This document shows, in pieces, positions 10,121 through 24,206 of a stretch of DNA of 64,000 bases. Numbering within the stretch: position 1 is the first letter of the stretch; every line of letters starts with the position of its first letter. The position numbers and the translations under genes were made by a program. This DNA is from Piromyces finnis (taxonomy: Eukaryota; Neocallimastigomycota; Neocallimastigomycetes; Neocallimastigales; Neocallimastigaceae), in contig MCFH01000053.1 of the NCBI GenBank assembly GCA_002104945.1, forward strand, positions 184,501 to 248,500, written 5' to 3'. The notes below the pieces were generated by a model. The model saw only the letters and a list, made by a program, of their open reading frames with translations. It was not told where the DNA came from and ran no database searches.

Positions 10121-11936
10121 ATGAAAGGGAAAAAGGAAGCAGCTCCAATTAAACCAGATTTGGATCGTATGGGGATATTCCAAGAGGTTTAAAATAATTT
10201 ATTTTAAATAAATAAAAGATAAAAAGTAGATACTGTTTATTAAATGTTTTTGTTTTTAAACATCATCATCAAATTTAGATGGAATATATCTCTAAAGACC
10301 AATATGTAGATAAATTTAAAAGTATTGTAATTAACAAAAAATTAAAATAATAATGATAACAACAATTATGAAATTAATAAATAAATTTTTTTGATAGTGA
10401 ATAAAAGTTTAGAGAGAGGAAAGGGAAAACAACTTATTATTAATTCTTCGAAAAAGGGACATGATACTAACGATGTGTATTTCGAGAATTTTAAAAGAGT
10501 GTTTGAGGTATAACATATATTATTATTATTATTTTATTTTTATTTTTTTTTTTTTCTTGAATTACTTATTAGTATATTAATTTAAATTATAAAAACGAAT
10601 TTGATGTGTAGAAAGAAGCATACACTAAAGTAAATGAAGTATATAGAAAAAAAAGACTAGAAAATTTAAAAAAAGTTACAGTTCCCTTTAGACCATCAAA
10701 TGTTTGTCCAAAAGGGTAATGTTTATATAAATATTCAATTTACTATTCAATCATTGATAATCATACTGAGTATCATAATATGTTAAATATAAAATAGTTC
10801 AGGAAAAGGTTCAATTTATGGTACATTTGATCAACAATATCCACTTAGTGATAAAGATAAGGAAGTTCATGTAAGATCAAAACCATCAACCCCTTCACAT
10901 TCATCTACTAAAACGAATAAAAATATTTATACCAATCCAGCTAAAAAGGGTGTTGGTTATGGTTATTTAGATGTTACTATTGGAAAATATTATGAATATA
11001 TGAGCGATCCTTATGATAGAATAAAAGAAATGAAAAAGGTAATAAAGAAAATAAAAATCTTAATATTGTTTGAAATTTATTATTATTTATTTTTTTTTTT
11101 TTTAAAAAAAAATTTAAATATTTTTAAATTAATAATTATTGATTTCAATAGAAGGAAAGATTAGAAAATGAAAAGAGAAATATTGATACAAAACCATTTA
11201 TTGCAGGTTCAAATAAAAATGATTGTTTTGATAATTCAGGATATAGTTGGGAAATCAATAGAGAAACAAGTATGCTATATATAGTTTATGAATATATATC
11301 ATTAGTTGTTGTATTATTGAGATAGTTCAATTATAAATCAAAATTTAATTAATTTAATATATTTATTAATAAATATCATTGACAAAAAAATTTTAACAAT
11401 ATGAAGTTGCTAAAAACAAGAAAAAGGATACAACATCAGATAAGAAAAAATTTGAACAACCATTTAGACCTGCATCTAATATTGATTTTACAATTAATAA
11501 GTTCCCAGAATATATATCTGATGGAATTGAACAAAATAAAAATAAGGAATTATTAAGACGTTCTCAACTTCGTAAAGAAGGAAAACTTAATAACTTGGCT
11601 CATGGAAATATGAGATTAGGTGGTACAATAAAATCATATCCTATTTCATCTATAATAGACAAAAGTATATCTCATTGTCCTCCGAAATGGGCACAAGAAT
11701 CATTACAAAATGGTAGAAAAGTTAAAGAGTTCAAAAAAGTTATCAATTATAATGACCCAATTGTATTATTCGTAAGTATCAACACTTTTATAACAGTTTT
11801 TTTTTTTCGATTCAATTTTTTAATTTAATTAAAATTAAAAAAAAAAAAGCATGAAATTAAGTCTAATTTATTTAAATTCTTTATTTTATAATATATTGCG
11901 TCAAATGAATAGCCGTATGAGACTTATAAAAATTGA
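10121..11936 (+). CDS. CFAP96: Cilia- and flagella-associated protein 96 (C4orf47 family)
   Basis: Eight exons, 10121-10186, 10279-10321, 10398-10507, 10612-10715, 10798-11038, 11152-11269, 11407-11771 and 11913-11936, encode 356 residues. The family is found only in organisms with motile cilia and is associated with axonemal or basal-body microtubules. Recognisable landmarks are DLDRMGIFQEMEYIS and DQYVD at the start, NIYTNPAKKGVGYGY followed by DVTIGKYY in the middle, the repeated F(K/R)P(A/S)SN motif, and a short PYETYKN end encoded by a separate last exon. The family is short, basic and disordered, as here. The donor of exon 2 is uncertain by a few bases (GTATTG chosen to keep frame). It shares a divergent promoter with IST3. 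Confidence 0.9.
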
Positions 11937-12428
11937 AGAAACTAAAAAGAGAGAGAGAGAAAAAAAAAGAAATATTTAAACTGTTTATTATATATTATAT
12001 TATTTATTTATAGATCATTTCTTTTTCAGTAATAAATTCATATTTTCTTAATATTGAGTTATAGAATATTTTATTATTTCATTAATTATAGAATTTCTTT
12101 CTCCTTAAGAATATTATAACTAGTGAATTTCTTAATAAAGTATAATACAGTCATCTTTAAAGATTCTATATTATTTGTTATAAATATGTAAAATAATCCA
12201 AAATAACAAGTAATAAATCTTTTTTTAAAAAAGATTTTAAATTTCTCTTTTTGCGCCTTCTTTTTAATTTTCGTATATATTCATGTAAAAAAGTATATTA
12301 TATGATATATGTTTATTCATTCCTTATAAATAGTAACTTAAAGATTTTTATATTATAATTATTTTAATGTTTTTGATATTTCATTTTATAAATATTTTTT
12401 AATTATTCTTTAGTAATTTTATTCAATT

Positions 12429-12464
<36 letters not shown>

Positions 12465-12505
12465 ACTAGAATAAAATAACACTTTATTAATTCTTTTATT
12501 AAATC

Positions 12506-12536
<31 letters not shown>

Positions 12537-12559
12537 AATTTAAGTTTATTTATATGGTC

Positions 12560-12590
<31 letters not shown>

Positions 12591-12977
12591 TTATTATTAT
12601 TATATTATTATTATTTACTGTTAAAATAACTTTAAATGTATGAAAAAGTTTATAATTAAAGTGGTACAAGTACTTTCAGTACTATTAAAAACCGTATTGA
12701 GATTTGATTAATTATTATTTAATATTTTATTAATGTAATTATAATAACTAAAATAAGGAATGTTTTAATAAAACATAAAATTTTATTTGTTTGTAAATAA
12801 TAATATATATTTTTGAATTTTCTTTTTATTTATTCTTTTAACAATTTTTTATATTAAAATTAATAAATAGGAATAAAATAATTTAAATAGAAAATAAATT
12901 CATTTTATAAAAAAAAATTTTTTTTTCTTTTTTATTTTTCTTATTTGACTTTCATATATACATTCAATTTATAAAAT
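11937..12977. other. Intergenic between convergent 3' ends
   Basis: AT-rich spacer with two long poly(T) tracts (12430-12457 and 12507-12533) and a (TTTA)n run at 12561-12592. No gene or RNA is seen. Confidence 0.6.
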
Positions 12978-14794
12978 TTATAATAAATTAGAGGATAATT
13001 CATTCATTAAAAATAGCAATTGATATGATATTAATTTTCCCGGTTTTATATTTCCTTTATTCTCGTTTTCTAAAAATTTTGATATTTCGTTCATATTATT
13101 TATTTTATTTTCAATATTTTTTAGTTGAATTGTAATATTATCATTTTCTTCGTCTACTTCCATCATTGAATCATCATCGTTAATTGAATTTTCTATTTTT
13201 TCTGAACTATCGTCATTTGATAGTTTAATATTATATTTCAATAATTTAAAGCTTATAATAGAATCAGGATAACTGTTTGGTATATTTATATCAGCTCTAA
13301 TAGACAATTCTTAATTTATATCAAATAACAACAATGATAACAATATATATATATATAGTTGATATTAATAATTATGTATTAGATTATATAAACCATAATA
13401 AAATTATATATATATATATATTTCTTTTAAATAAATTAATACCTTTATTTATACTAATAACTGCATCGAAATTATTATAATCATTCATCTTTAAGTACAT
13501 TAATTTTACAGGTAATTCTTTTATATTTATTTGTGTTTCAACAATAAACTTTCCACCTTTTTATAATATTAATTTTTATTAGTAAATTTAAAGATATAAT
13601 TATTATAATTAATATTTATTTGAAAGTTAATATTCTCATTAACAATTGTTTTAACTTTTTATTATTTTAAAATTTTACCTGATAGTTTTTTAATTTGATC
13701 TTCTAAATCATTTAGAGAGTTAATTCTTCCATAAATTAAATCAACAACTTCAGCAAAACATGGGTAATTCATAAGTTTTTGAGTATAATCAAATTCAGCA
13801 TTGTTAAATACGTTCTTTTGATAATGTAAAGTTGGAACAAAGTCTAATCCACAAATAATTTGAGCCCATGAATAGGCATAACCATATTCTTTATCGGGTT
13901 GAAAAACGAATGGCTTTTTATCATTTTTACTTTTTTTTTTTTTTTATTTATATATAAAGTAAGTTTAGTAAATTTAAATGAACTATATATTTCAAGTATT
14001 CAGTAATTTTATTCATATTTACTTATTATATAAAAAAGCATTGGCGGGATTTGGTGATGTTTCACCAGTATCACCTTTATATAAGCATGATAAAAATGAT
14101 AATGAAGATACACTTTTAAATTCTTTTTGTACGACGGGAACAACAGTAATGATATTCAATTCTGGTAAGTATGAAAAAATAATATCTATATCTATTATAT
14201 AGAACAAAAACATGTTGTTTATTATATGATCATTTTAAAAGGAACCTTTTTTAATAATTTTAATTTAATGTATTATATATTTATACCTTTAAATTTTATC
14301 TGAATCTTTAATGGAAATATTCTATATAATGAATTAACTTTTTTAGATGAAATTTCTGCTGTATTTGAAGTTGAATTGTAGCGTGAGTGTTTTTTCTTAG
14401 AACTTAATAAAGGACTGGAATGAACTGAACTTATTGGTGAAATAAAGGAATCAGTATTTTCATTTCCATGTTTATTTCTTTTCTTTTGTATAAAAGATGA
14501 TATTGTTGATGGATCACCTAATATTTCTGTAGTAATTTTATTATCTTTTTATATCAATTATTTTAGACATTAAAAATATTTTTTGTTAGTTATGATTACT
14601 AAAAATATTAAAAATTATGTATATTCATGTATTAGCATTTAATTATATAAAATTTACCAAAAGCTTCTTGGTAACCCATGGCTTGCTTATATAAAATAAA
14701 TAATGGTTCAGGTAGTAATAATGAAATTTCATTTTGCTTTCTTACATTAGTGTGTGATAATTTCAAGTCATCTTGAAGAGTAGATGAATTCTTT

Positions 14795-14826
<32 letters not shown>

Positions 14827-15974
14827 TTTTTTTTTAAAAAAAATTAATAAATATATAATACACTTTCAAAAAGTACTAATTTTTAAATAAGATAATAAAA
14901 TATACCTTAATAAATTGTTCTAATTGATTGTTTATTTGCTTTAATTTTTCTTTTTGTTTTAATAGTTTTTCATTCTTTTTTTTCTTACTTTCAATTAGTT
15001 CAGTCTCTGTTTTTGATAATCTTTTAATATTTTAATATTATTTTAATTATTAATAGTATATTATTATTATTTTTGCATAGATTATAGGCGATAATATTAA
15101 TAATTATATTAGTAATTATAATAATAATAGGGATAGTAATAATAATTATAGTAATAATAAAATAATATGTTACCTTTTTCTTTCTTCAAATTCAAAACTT
15201 AATCTATTAATCATTTGTCTATGTGGATTATCACTATTTTTTAATTCTTCTGGGGCAACAATTAAAAATTCTTCTAAAGGAATCATATCTATATCTTGAT
15301 ATGTAGTTCTTTAAAATAGTTATTTTTAATTGCAATTAGGGTTAAAATATTTAATATTTTTTTTTTAAATAGTTAAAATAATTGAAAAAATAGAATCATT
15401 AATTTCCTACTTTAATTGACTACATTCTTCGATTTCTTTTTTCAAGTGAAGACGTTCATAGTCCAAATTTTTTAATTCTAAATTTAATTTATCCATTTTT
15501 GCTTTTTCATCTTGAGTTGTTTGTTTTATATTTTTATTATCAATATAAAGAGTTCTATTTATTTGTTTTAAATCCATAGTTAATAATGAACTAGTAGTTA
15601 ATATATCGTCTGGTATATCTTCAATTTTTTCATTATTCTTTTATATTAATTATTACATATAATATATATATTATAACATTATATAAATTTCATTGAGACA
15701 TATAAAAATAATTTTCATATAAAAATTATATATTATATTATTATATAAATTTCATGTTAACATTTATTTTTTTAAATAAAATTACTAATTTATGAATAGT
15801 ATTGTAAATTAAATATATTTAAAGTAGAAATGTATTATCATTTTATTCCTAATATTTCATTACCATAATATTTTTTTCTCTTTTTTGAAACAACTCATCT
15901 AATAATTTCCTCATACTTTGACAAGTATCTTCAAGTACTTTTATATTTCTTGAGTTAACTTCTTGGGACAACAT
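12978..15974 (-). CDS. THOC5: THO complex subunit 5 (THOC5/FMIP)
   Basis: Ten minus-strand exons, 15974-15864, 15637-15411, 15308-15174, 15020-14906, 14790-14658, 14544-14287, 14161-14023, 13929-13679, 13556-13443 and 13309-12978, encode 604 residues. THOC5 belongs to the THO/TREX complex that couples transcription to mRNA export. The N-terminal half is coiled coil and carries the family signature IDMIPLEEFLIVAPEEL. It is followed by LPEPLFILYKQAMGY, a Ser-rich linker, and the signature LYKGDTGETSPNPAN. The C-terminal part ends in the helical SYQLLFLMNELSSNLL region. Length is close to the animal protein (about 680). The model is supported by frame closure over all ten exons. Saccharomyces lacks an obvious THOC5, so its presence fits an early-branching fungus. 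Confidence 0.9.
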
Positions 15975-16697
15975 CTTATTTTATAATATAAAATATTAAA
16001 CTTCAGTTATTAGTAATAAACATTTAATTCATTCGTATATTAATAATATTTGTAAAAATTATTAAATAATATTTTTTCTTTATTTTAATGAAATTTTTAT
16101 AGTTCTTTCTCAAAAATTATCCAATAAAATTTTAAAAAAAAAAAAATAAAATAGGTAATAAATAATAATACAATAAAAATATAAAATATATTAATTAGAT
16201 ATACCTTTAAATCATTCTTTATATAAATTACAATTTATTTAATAATAAATATAACTATTATTTCAAGTAATGAATAAGTAGTATATATAACAAAAATGAA
16301 TAATTTTTAATAACATTTTCCATTTACTTTATTATTATTCATAAGATATACAGAAAAATATCTTTATTATATTTCTTTATATATTCATTAATAAAAGAAA
16401 TAAACAATTTATGGTAAAAACTATTTATTTATTATTAAATGCTAAATAGAATAATGGAGAAAACTAATTTATTATTATTATATATATATATATATAAAAT
16501 CATTATTTAAATATTATTTTGTAAATTTATATTTACAGTATTTTATAAAGACAATTTTTTTTTTAAAAAAAATTAAATTAAAAAGTAATATGTAAAAAAA
16601 AGTTGTAAAAAAAAAGATTATAAAGTTCATGTTGGGAAACTAATAAATAATAACTATTATTATAATAAAAAGGAAAAACATTTCAGTTTATTAAAAA
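15975..16697. other. Intergenic, nothing seen
   Basis: AT-rich spacer holding the THOC5 upstream region and the 3' flank of the transcription factor gene (both minus strand). It contains a (TA)n run at 16480-16496 and no recognisable motif. Confidence 0.5.
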
Positions 16698-18612
16698 TTA
16701 TTCTTTTGAATTTAAAATTGAGAAAAGTAAGTCATCCGATAATTCGTTTCTAATATCATTTTCTGGTAGGGAAGGTAAATTATTATCTTTATTTTGATTT
16801 GAAATTTTATTACGAAGTTCTTGTTGAAGTTGTTGAAGTTGCTGTTGTTGAATTTGTTGTTCTTCATCTTGTGATTGTGGTTTGGTTTGTATATTATCTT
16901 GAATAATTGAAGTATTGAAATATTCATTTATTGAAGATAATGTATTTTCTGATGTTTGAAGTGGTGCAGTAAAGTTCATTAAAGGATTTATTGTAGTTGA
17001 AAGATTAGTATATGTGTTATTAGTAGTTGCATTTAAGGTTTTGTTATTCATAAGCATTAAAGGAACAGTTGAAACGGGTGTTTTCGATGAAGGATAAATC
17101 TGATTCATATCTAAATTCATAAATTCATTCATTATTGGATTATTGGTTACATTTGTTGTTGGCACAGCTGTATTAACTGATATCTCAGTTTTACTAGTGT
17201 TTTCAGAATTATAGAAATGATTAGTATTGCTTTCATTACATGAACATTGCTTATCACAAGATGTATTTTCAGTATTACATGATGGATTATTTCGTGCACA
17301 ATATTCATTTCTTTCACATTGACTACAATAAGAGTTTTTAATAGATTCATTTGGACAGCTTGAATTGACCTCTATCTGAGAAGTTGTTTTATTGGTATAA
17401 TTTTGGGTATATGAATTATTACAATAGTTATGATTACAGTCATTGTTATGATCATGATGATGACATTCATCAAATTCATGATCTCCTTCGTGATAAGAAT
17501 CTTCCTCAGTAGAATCATGTTGATGATCATTATCATTGTAATTATAGGTGAAGTTACTTTCTGGTTTTAATTCTTTCTTTAAAGTACTACAACATTGAGT
17601 ATTGGAACAACCACAACCTTTATAGCCAGTTTCACCACGTGGTAATGGACGATATGAAGGGGTAGAGTATGGTGAAAGAAAGCCTAAAAGACCCAGTCCA
17701 TTAGTAGCAAACGGATCTTTATAAATTAATTGTGGATTATATGGCATAAAATTACCAATTACTGCTGATGGGATTTCAAATTTATCACGACGAACAGTAA
17801 AAGAAAAAGCACATTTTATAGATCGTTTAAAACTTTGAGGATTTTCTAATACACAAGAGGTAATTACAGCTTTTTGTTTAGAGTCAAATGCAACAATACT
17901 ATATTTTTCCCAATAATTAGCAACAAAATCCTCTGTCATAAATTCATATATACTCATTTTACCATTATTTAATTGTTCTATAGGAACACCAACCAAATAG
18001 GCAAAATGTCTATTAGCTTTAAATATTTCACCAGTACGACGCCAGAGACAAGAAGGAATTCCAACACTTGCAAAGACACTATCATATTCTAATAAAAGAC
18101 GTTCAAAGGATTCTTCTGATGATAATAAATCCCAATCAGTGATATTAGAAGCTGCATTCTTAAAACCTTTTTGATAAGTGTTAAATGCATTTAATATTTT
18201 TTGCTTGTTTAAAATTGAAATATTTTCATCTAAATATTTTTGAAGACGAATGTAGCCCTTTGAATAATTATATGGCTTAAGAAGTCCAGCTTTATATTTT
18301 TCTTTAATTATTTCTTTTAATTGATCTTCAATTGACATATTAGGATTAAAGTTATCGGCTGCTTTTAATAAAAATTGTTCATTTCGACTAAATGGACAGT
18401 TTTTACATCGTGAAGGCATACCATTTTCATGTGATACATTTTGGCAGAAGTTAACTAATGCTGATAATTCATTATTTATATAGTCGGAAGAAAAAATCGG
18501 TGTTACGGATGAAAATGGTACACATGGTTTTGATGGATTAAATTCTAGTTCAGGTAAAGCATAATGTGGTGATGCTTTTTTATTAAAAAAAGAAAAAGAA
18601 AATCAGGAATAA

Positions 18613-18652
<40 letters not shown>

Positions 18653-19977
18653 GCATATGGATATTTACCTATTTGGTCTAACATGTTATTAATAGATGCA
18701 TTTTCTTCTGTAGTAGTATTAAATGAAGAGGTAGAACTCACTTCTGAAGCGCTTGTTATATGAGTACTGTCTTTAGATATTTGTGATTTCTGGGATATAG
18801 AATTAAATTGTGGAGTTTGAATAGTTTGGATGTTTTTTTGTAAAGTTTCTAATGAATTTTGAATAGTTGAATCTGAAATTGTATTTATTGGAGACATTAA
18901 ATTATTAGAAAGAGTAGATGTAGATAATGGATATGTTGATTTTAAAGTAGTATTATTTATATTAGGTGTTAATGAATTTACTGATGTTAAAGGTATACTT
19001 AAAGGAGGTGTAGGTTGCTGAGTATGCGATGGCGTTGATATTGCGGTTGATGTTATTTGAGGAGATTGAAGATTTTGTTGATTATTAATAACTTGCTTTA
19101 ATAAATGATCAAATGAATTATTTAATGGAGAAACTTGTTTCTGGTTAATGATTTGTTGTTTAACTAATCCTGAACTATCATTTAATCTAGGATATGAAAA
19201 TGTATTTACTTTTTGATTTAAAAGAGGGATTGGAAAATTGGTAAGTGGTGAAGGATTTAATTGAGAATTTAATATACTTGTTGAATAATTTGGAAATGTT
19301 GGTGGTTTGTAAATATTTGTTTGAATTGGATATGGACCTTTGAGTAAAGGGAAAATAGGACATGAGTTACAATCCATCATATTTGAGCCTTTTTTAGGGG
19401 CATCATGACAAAGATGTGCTATACCTTTTTTGACGCAACGTGTACATGGTCTTTTATTATCACATGATATATGAGATTTACGGCATACAACACATGCTTG
19501 GAATACCTTTTTTCTTTTAGGTTTTTTATTCTCTGTTTTCTTATTTTCAATTTTTATTTTTTTACTTCCAGTATCAGTTAATTCTTCTTCATTAATTTTA
19601 TTCTTTTTGCCATTATTTTTTGTTTCTTTTTCTTTTGTTGAAGGGGCTTCATCATTTGCTAGCTTATTTATTTTTTTTTCATTATCAACGTTATTTTTAG
19701 TTTTTATAGTTGAAGTAATTTGATTTTGAGTTTCAGAGGTAGTTATTTTTGTAGAATTATCTGTAATTGCATTGGTTATGGTATTTGAAGATGAAGTCGT
19801 TTGTTGTGAGGATATTGTTGTAGATGGAATATCTGTTGAAGATTCAGTATTATCAATTTTTTTCTTTTTAGTTTGAATTAGATTTTCCAATACATAATCT
19901 AAATTTTCTATTTGAACTAAATTTGCATTAGCTTCTTGTTTAAGCCTAAGTTCATTTCTAGGCCTTGGTGGTTCAAT
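16698..19977 (-). CDS. ERT1: Zn2Cys6 regulator with PAS domain, ERT1/AcuK (Rds2) family; first exon(s) not found
   Basis: Two large minus-strand exons, 19977-18669 and 18574-16698, encode at least 1061 residues. The family activates gluconeogenic genes and regulates carbon-source switching. A basic stretch precedes the binuclear zinc cluster at about 19494-19408 (C-X2-C-X6-C-X5-C-X2-C-X8-C, ending HLCHDAPKK), which has the family's KSHISCDNKRPC pattern. A PAS-like domain lies at about 18070-17740 (GIPSCLWRRTGEIFKANR, then YEFMTEDF and NYWEKYSIVAFD). Linkers are Ser/Thr/Asn/Gln-rich. Between the PAS domain and the Gln-rich end is an unusual His- and Cys-rich segment (17640-17220). Yeast homologues are about half this length. 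The exon starting at 19977 has an AG acceptor and no ATG in frame before the cluster, so a short upstream exon is missing; I could not place it. Confidence 0.85.
18619..18651 (+). repeat. (AAT)n tract inside the ERT1-like gene intron
   Basis: About 11 AAT units lie within the 94-bp intron (18575-18668). The repeat lets the reading frame run on into a string of isoleucines, which is an artefact of ignoring the intron. Confidence 0.85.
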
Positions 19978-22900
19978 CTAAAAATTAAAATTATAGAATA
20001 TAATATAAAAATTAAAATTTGATTGAAAAATAAAAGATTTTAAATTTGAATTTGTAAATTGTTCAATATTTCATTTTCATAATTGTTTTCGCCATTTCTT
20101 TAAAAAAAATTTATACTTTTTTTTTATCTTTATAAGTTTTATCAATTTATTACTTTTGTTTAAAATTTAGATTTTAAATTAATTAAAATACTTTCTGATA
20201 TTACTTGTTGAGATAGAACTTTTTATTATTATTATCAAATTGTTTTTACTTTTATTATTATTATTAATGCAAATACTTTAGCATTAAATTTTTTTATTTT
20301 GTGTTAAATTTTAATTCCATCTTTATAAAATAATATCTTTTGATTAAAAAATATTTATCATGAAAGATAGAAATGCATTTTTTTTTTATCTATATAATGC
20401 TTATAGTTTATCGAAATATTGATTTGAATTATATTATAATAGTTAAAAAATATATTTACTTTTTTATTCATGAATTAAAGAATTAATAAAAAACAAATTG
20501 AAATTAAAATGTTTTTATATTTATTATATATTGGTGGTATTCAAGTAGGATTATATGAGACTAGAAAAATTTAAATTTTACTTTTATTTTTATAAATAAT
20601 CTTTGAAATTAAAAAATACTTTTTAAATTACTAAATTTAAATATAAAAATTTGATTCTAATAATTTATTTATAATTCATTAATTATAAATATATTTATAT
20701 CTACAATCTTTATAAACAGTTAATTTATTTTTATAGTTAAATGATAAAATTCCTAAATTCAATTAAAATTATAACAATTTTAATTGTATTATAAAAAAAT
20801 TATATATATTTACTATATATATATATTTTATATTTTTAATAATTTTATAGTAGAAATATATAGTGTTTATTATTTTTAATCAATTTGAATGAAATGAAAT
20901 TTTTATAATAAATTTTCTTAAAATTATACCAAATCAAAATTAAAATGTCATATATAAAAGTAAAAAAAAAAAAAAAAAAAGTAAAAAAAAAAAGATAAAA
21001 CATTTAATAATTTTTTTTTTAATTATTAATATTTTCAATATTAACAATATATTATTAATAAATAATAATAATACAAAATTTATAATTGATATTCCATTTA
21101 TTTATAGTTTTTCCCTATAATTAATTTATTGATAATATACAAAATTTAAATTGATATCATATATTACTTTATATTATTATTTAATAATAATAGAAATTTT
21201 CATTTTTTATTTTCTTTGATTAGATTTTTAAACAGTTAAAAAAAAGAAAAAGAAAAACCAATAATAGCTTTAAAATACACCCATCCATTTAAAGACAATA
21301 TTAACAATAAAAATAATAAAAATAAAAATATTCTAATAAAACATTATCTCTCTATGAAATATTTAAGAAATAAACAATAAAAATAATATATTTTTACTAT
21401 TGTAAAGAATATTTAAATTTTACTCTTTTGTTTTTTAGATAAATTATAAAATATAACTTAGCAAGCAAATATTCTTCAGATTGGAATATTCTAAACTAGT
21501 TGGTCTTTATTTATTATCGTAACTACCACCATTATCTTTATTATTAAAATCTTAAATAATACTAAGCAAAAAAAAAAAATTAAGACATTGGTTTAATGAT
21601 TTAATTATTTTTTAATAGAATACTATGAATCTCGTCTTTATAAATATATTAGAATAATAAACATCTACCATTTATAATATTGAATTAATATTATTAAACG
21701 AATACTTTTTAATTTATCAATCTTTTTTTTTTTAAATAAAAAAATAGTTGATGAAAACTAATTCTTCATCATTGATTATTAAAAGATGATTTATATTAAT
21801 AAGATGGGTTTAAGTTTATTTAAATATATTTTAAAATGGTAAAACTATAAAATTTTGAATAGCATTAATTATTGCCTATTACTGCATTGCTTTTAATTTA
21901 ATGTATATAATAATAAAAAAATAGGTTTAAATACAACTTTTTATTAGATTAATTCTATTTAATAATTCCTTTCATTTGATGGATTAAACCTATTTTCTTT
22001 TGGTTCATTTTAAAATATTTTTTTTAGAGATTATTCTAAAAATCTATGTATAAATTAATATATTATATAATAAATTAAGTTCTATATTATAATATATTAT
22101 AATATATTATTATATTTATTAAATTGAAAATTTAATTTTCTAAAATAAATATAAAAAGAATTAAATCGGGTTGATTTTTTTATATTTAATTTTAATTTTA
22201 AAATAAAGTTTAATTGTTCGTAAATTTTTACCTATCAGGAGTGAGAGAAAAACCGAAATTTGATTATTAATATAGGAGAAATTATCGAATAGATGAATAG
22301 AATAATTTATAACAATGAAACATTAAAAAGTTATTTTAAAGAAATGATATTCAACATCTAAAGCATTGATAATAAAATAAATGATAACGGTAATTAGTAA
22401 TGATACGAAATTAAATATTAAATCATCTAATATTATATAAATAAATATTTTTTTTTTGAAAAAAATCATTAAAAATGGATATTTGTTTTTTTTTAAATAA
22501 GAAAGTATAAAGAAATTTTAAATAATAAGTGTAATAATGATTGATAGTTAAAACAAAGAAAAAAAAATAACAAAAAAAGGTATGGAAAATATATGAAAAA
22601 TCCTATATTATTAATCTATAATAATATTAATCAAAATGGGACAAATCATAATTTTATATTTAATAATAATAATTATAATTAGTGTATAAAAAAAGTAGAA
22701 TATTAATAAAATTTTACTTTTGAAAAATGATAAAAATTGCAATCAATTGATACTTTATAATTATCAAAGTAAAAAGTATAGAAATTATATATATTGGTAT
22801 TTTTTTTTTTTTTTAAAAAAAAGTATTATCCATTATAAAATAATTTATAATGAATTATAATTTTCATTAAAGTATTTTCAAGTAATGATTTTTTTTTTTT

Positions 22901-24206
22901 TGGGAAAAGATTATTTATAATGAATTCAATAACTTGATAGATTTAGGGTTAATTGTAAAAATTTTAAGTATTTTTTTTAATACTTATATTACTTATATTA
23001 ATATTTACAATCCTACAAAAAGTAGAAATTTTATTTTTAAGGTTATTATAAAATCATATAAAAATTTCCAAAGAACAATTCAAATATATTTATTTATTAC
23101 AATTAAAAATTTCCATATATTTTTTCTTTTTTTTTTTTTTTCAAAGTTACATATTTTTGTATATAATTATATGACGACTGACCCAGATATCAATTTAGAA
23201 TGTTAAATATGCTATTGCTATTAATAAAGTTTTTTTTTTTAATAAAAAAAATAATATTTAGATAAAATTAGGATTAGAATAAGGATAAAAGATTATTCTT
23301 TAAAATTTTATATTTAAAAAATAAAAAACTTTAAAGACTTTAAAACTTGTCATATTGTATAAGTTTAAAACATCCATTTTTGTATTATTATTTATTGTTA
23401 TTTAGTTAGTCAGTTATTTAAATATTGACTGATAATGTAAATTATTTTTATTTATTTTTATTATAAATATTATTTTTTTTTTTTTTTTTTGATATAATTT
23501 AAAAAAAATGAATAATTTTAGTAGTTATGCCTAACATTTTCATTTTTGCTTATTATTAATTTTAGTTATTATTTATTTTACACTTTTAATCCAATTTCGA
23601 TATATAATCTTTTTTAAAGTTTTAAATTTAATTTATAATATAAAATCGAAAATTTATAAAAAAAAATATGTATTTTTATAGCACAAGAGGTCTTTTGTAA
23701 TTTTAACTATATTTTCCCTTTTAAGAAATTTACCATAATTGTTATTTACATATAAATTTAATAATAACTACCAGAAATAAATAAATAAAAAAAAAAGAAA
23801 ATAATAATATTATTGGTATATTATTATAAAATCTTTAAAAGAAAAAAGAGTGTTTTTGTTTCAACATTATACGTATTGGATATATAAAATACATATATCT
23901 CATCTAATTTGAAAAAACCATAGTTTAATTTATTTTTTATACATTTATTGTTAATTATAACATTATGCATATATATTTTTAACATTTATAAATTATTATT
24001 ATTATTTTTTATTATAAACAGAGAATTATATATAAAAAATAGAGGTGAATTAAATACTAAATTGGAAATATTATAAAATTTAAAATAATTGATTATAATC
24101 AGTATTCTTTACTTGATAAAACAAAAAATAAAAAAAACAAGACATAAATACTTTGTAAAATTTTAAATTTTTTAAATTTTTAAAATAAAATTAAAATAAT
24201 GAAAAG
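19978..24206. other. 4.2-kb AT-rich region without a supported gene
   Basis: The proximal end must hold the missing first exon and promoter of the ERT1-like gene. The rest is almost pure A/T with A- or T-runs (20964-20991, 22801-22814, 23473-23490). A 90-codon frame at 22934-23206 is Ile/Phe/Tyr/Asn-rich, has no homology I recognise and is crossed by homopolymers. No tRNA-like or structured GC-containing stretch was seen. Confidence 0.6.

Noticed and set aside
19978-20400. ATGGCGAAAAC near 20093 as start of the ERT1-like gene
   Set aside because: Its frame stops after ten codons, and there is no GT donor between it and the acceptor at 19978.
22934-23206. 90-codon plus-strand frame
   Set aside because: Ile/Phe/Tyr/Asn composition is what random A/T DNA gives. 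It is crossed by T runs and has no motif.
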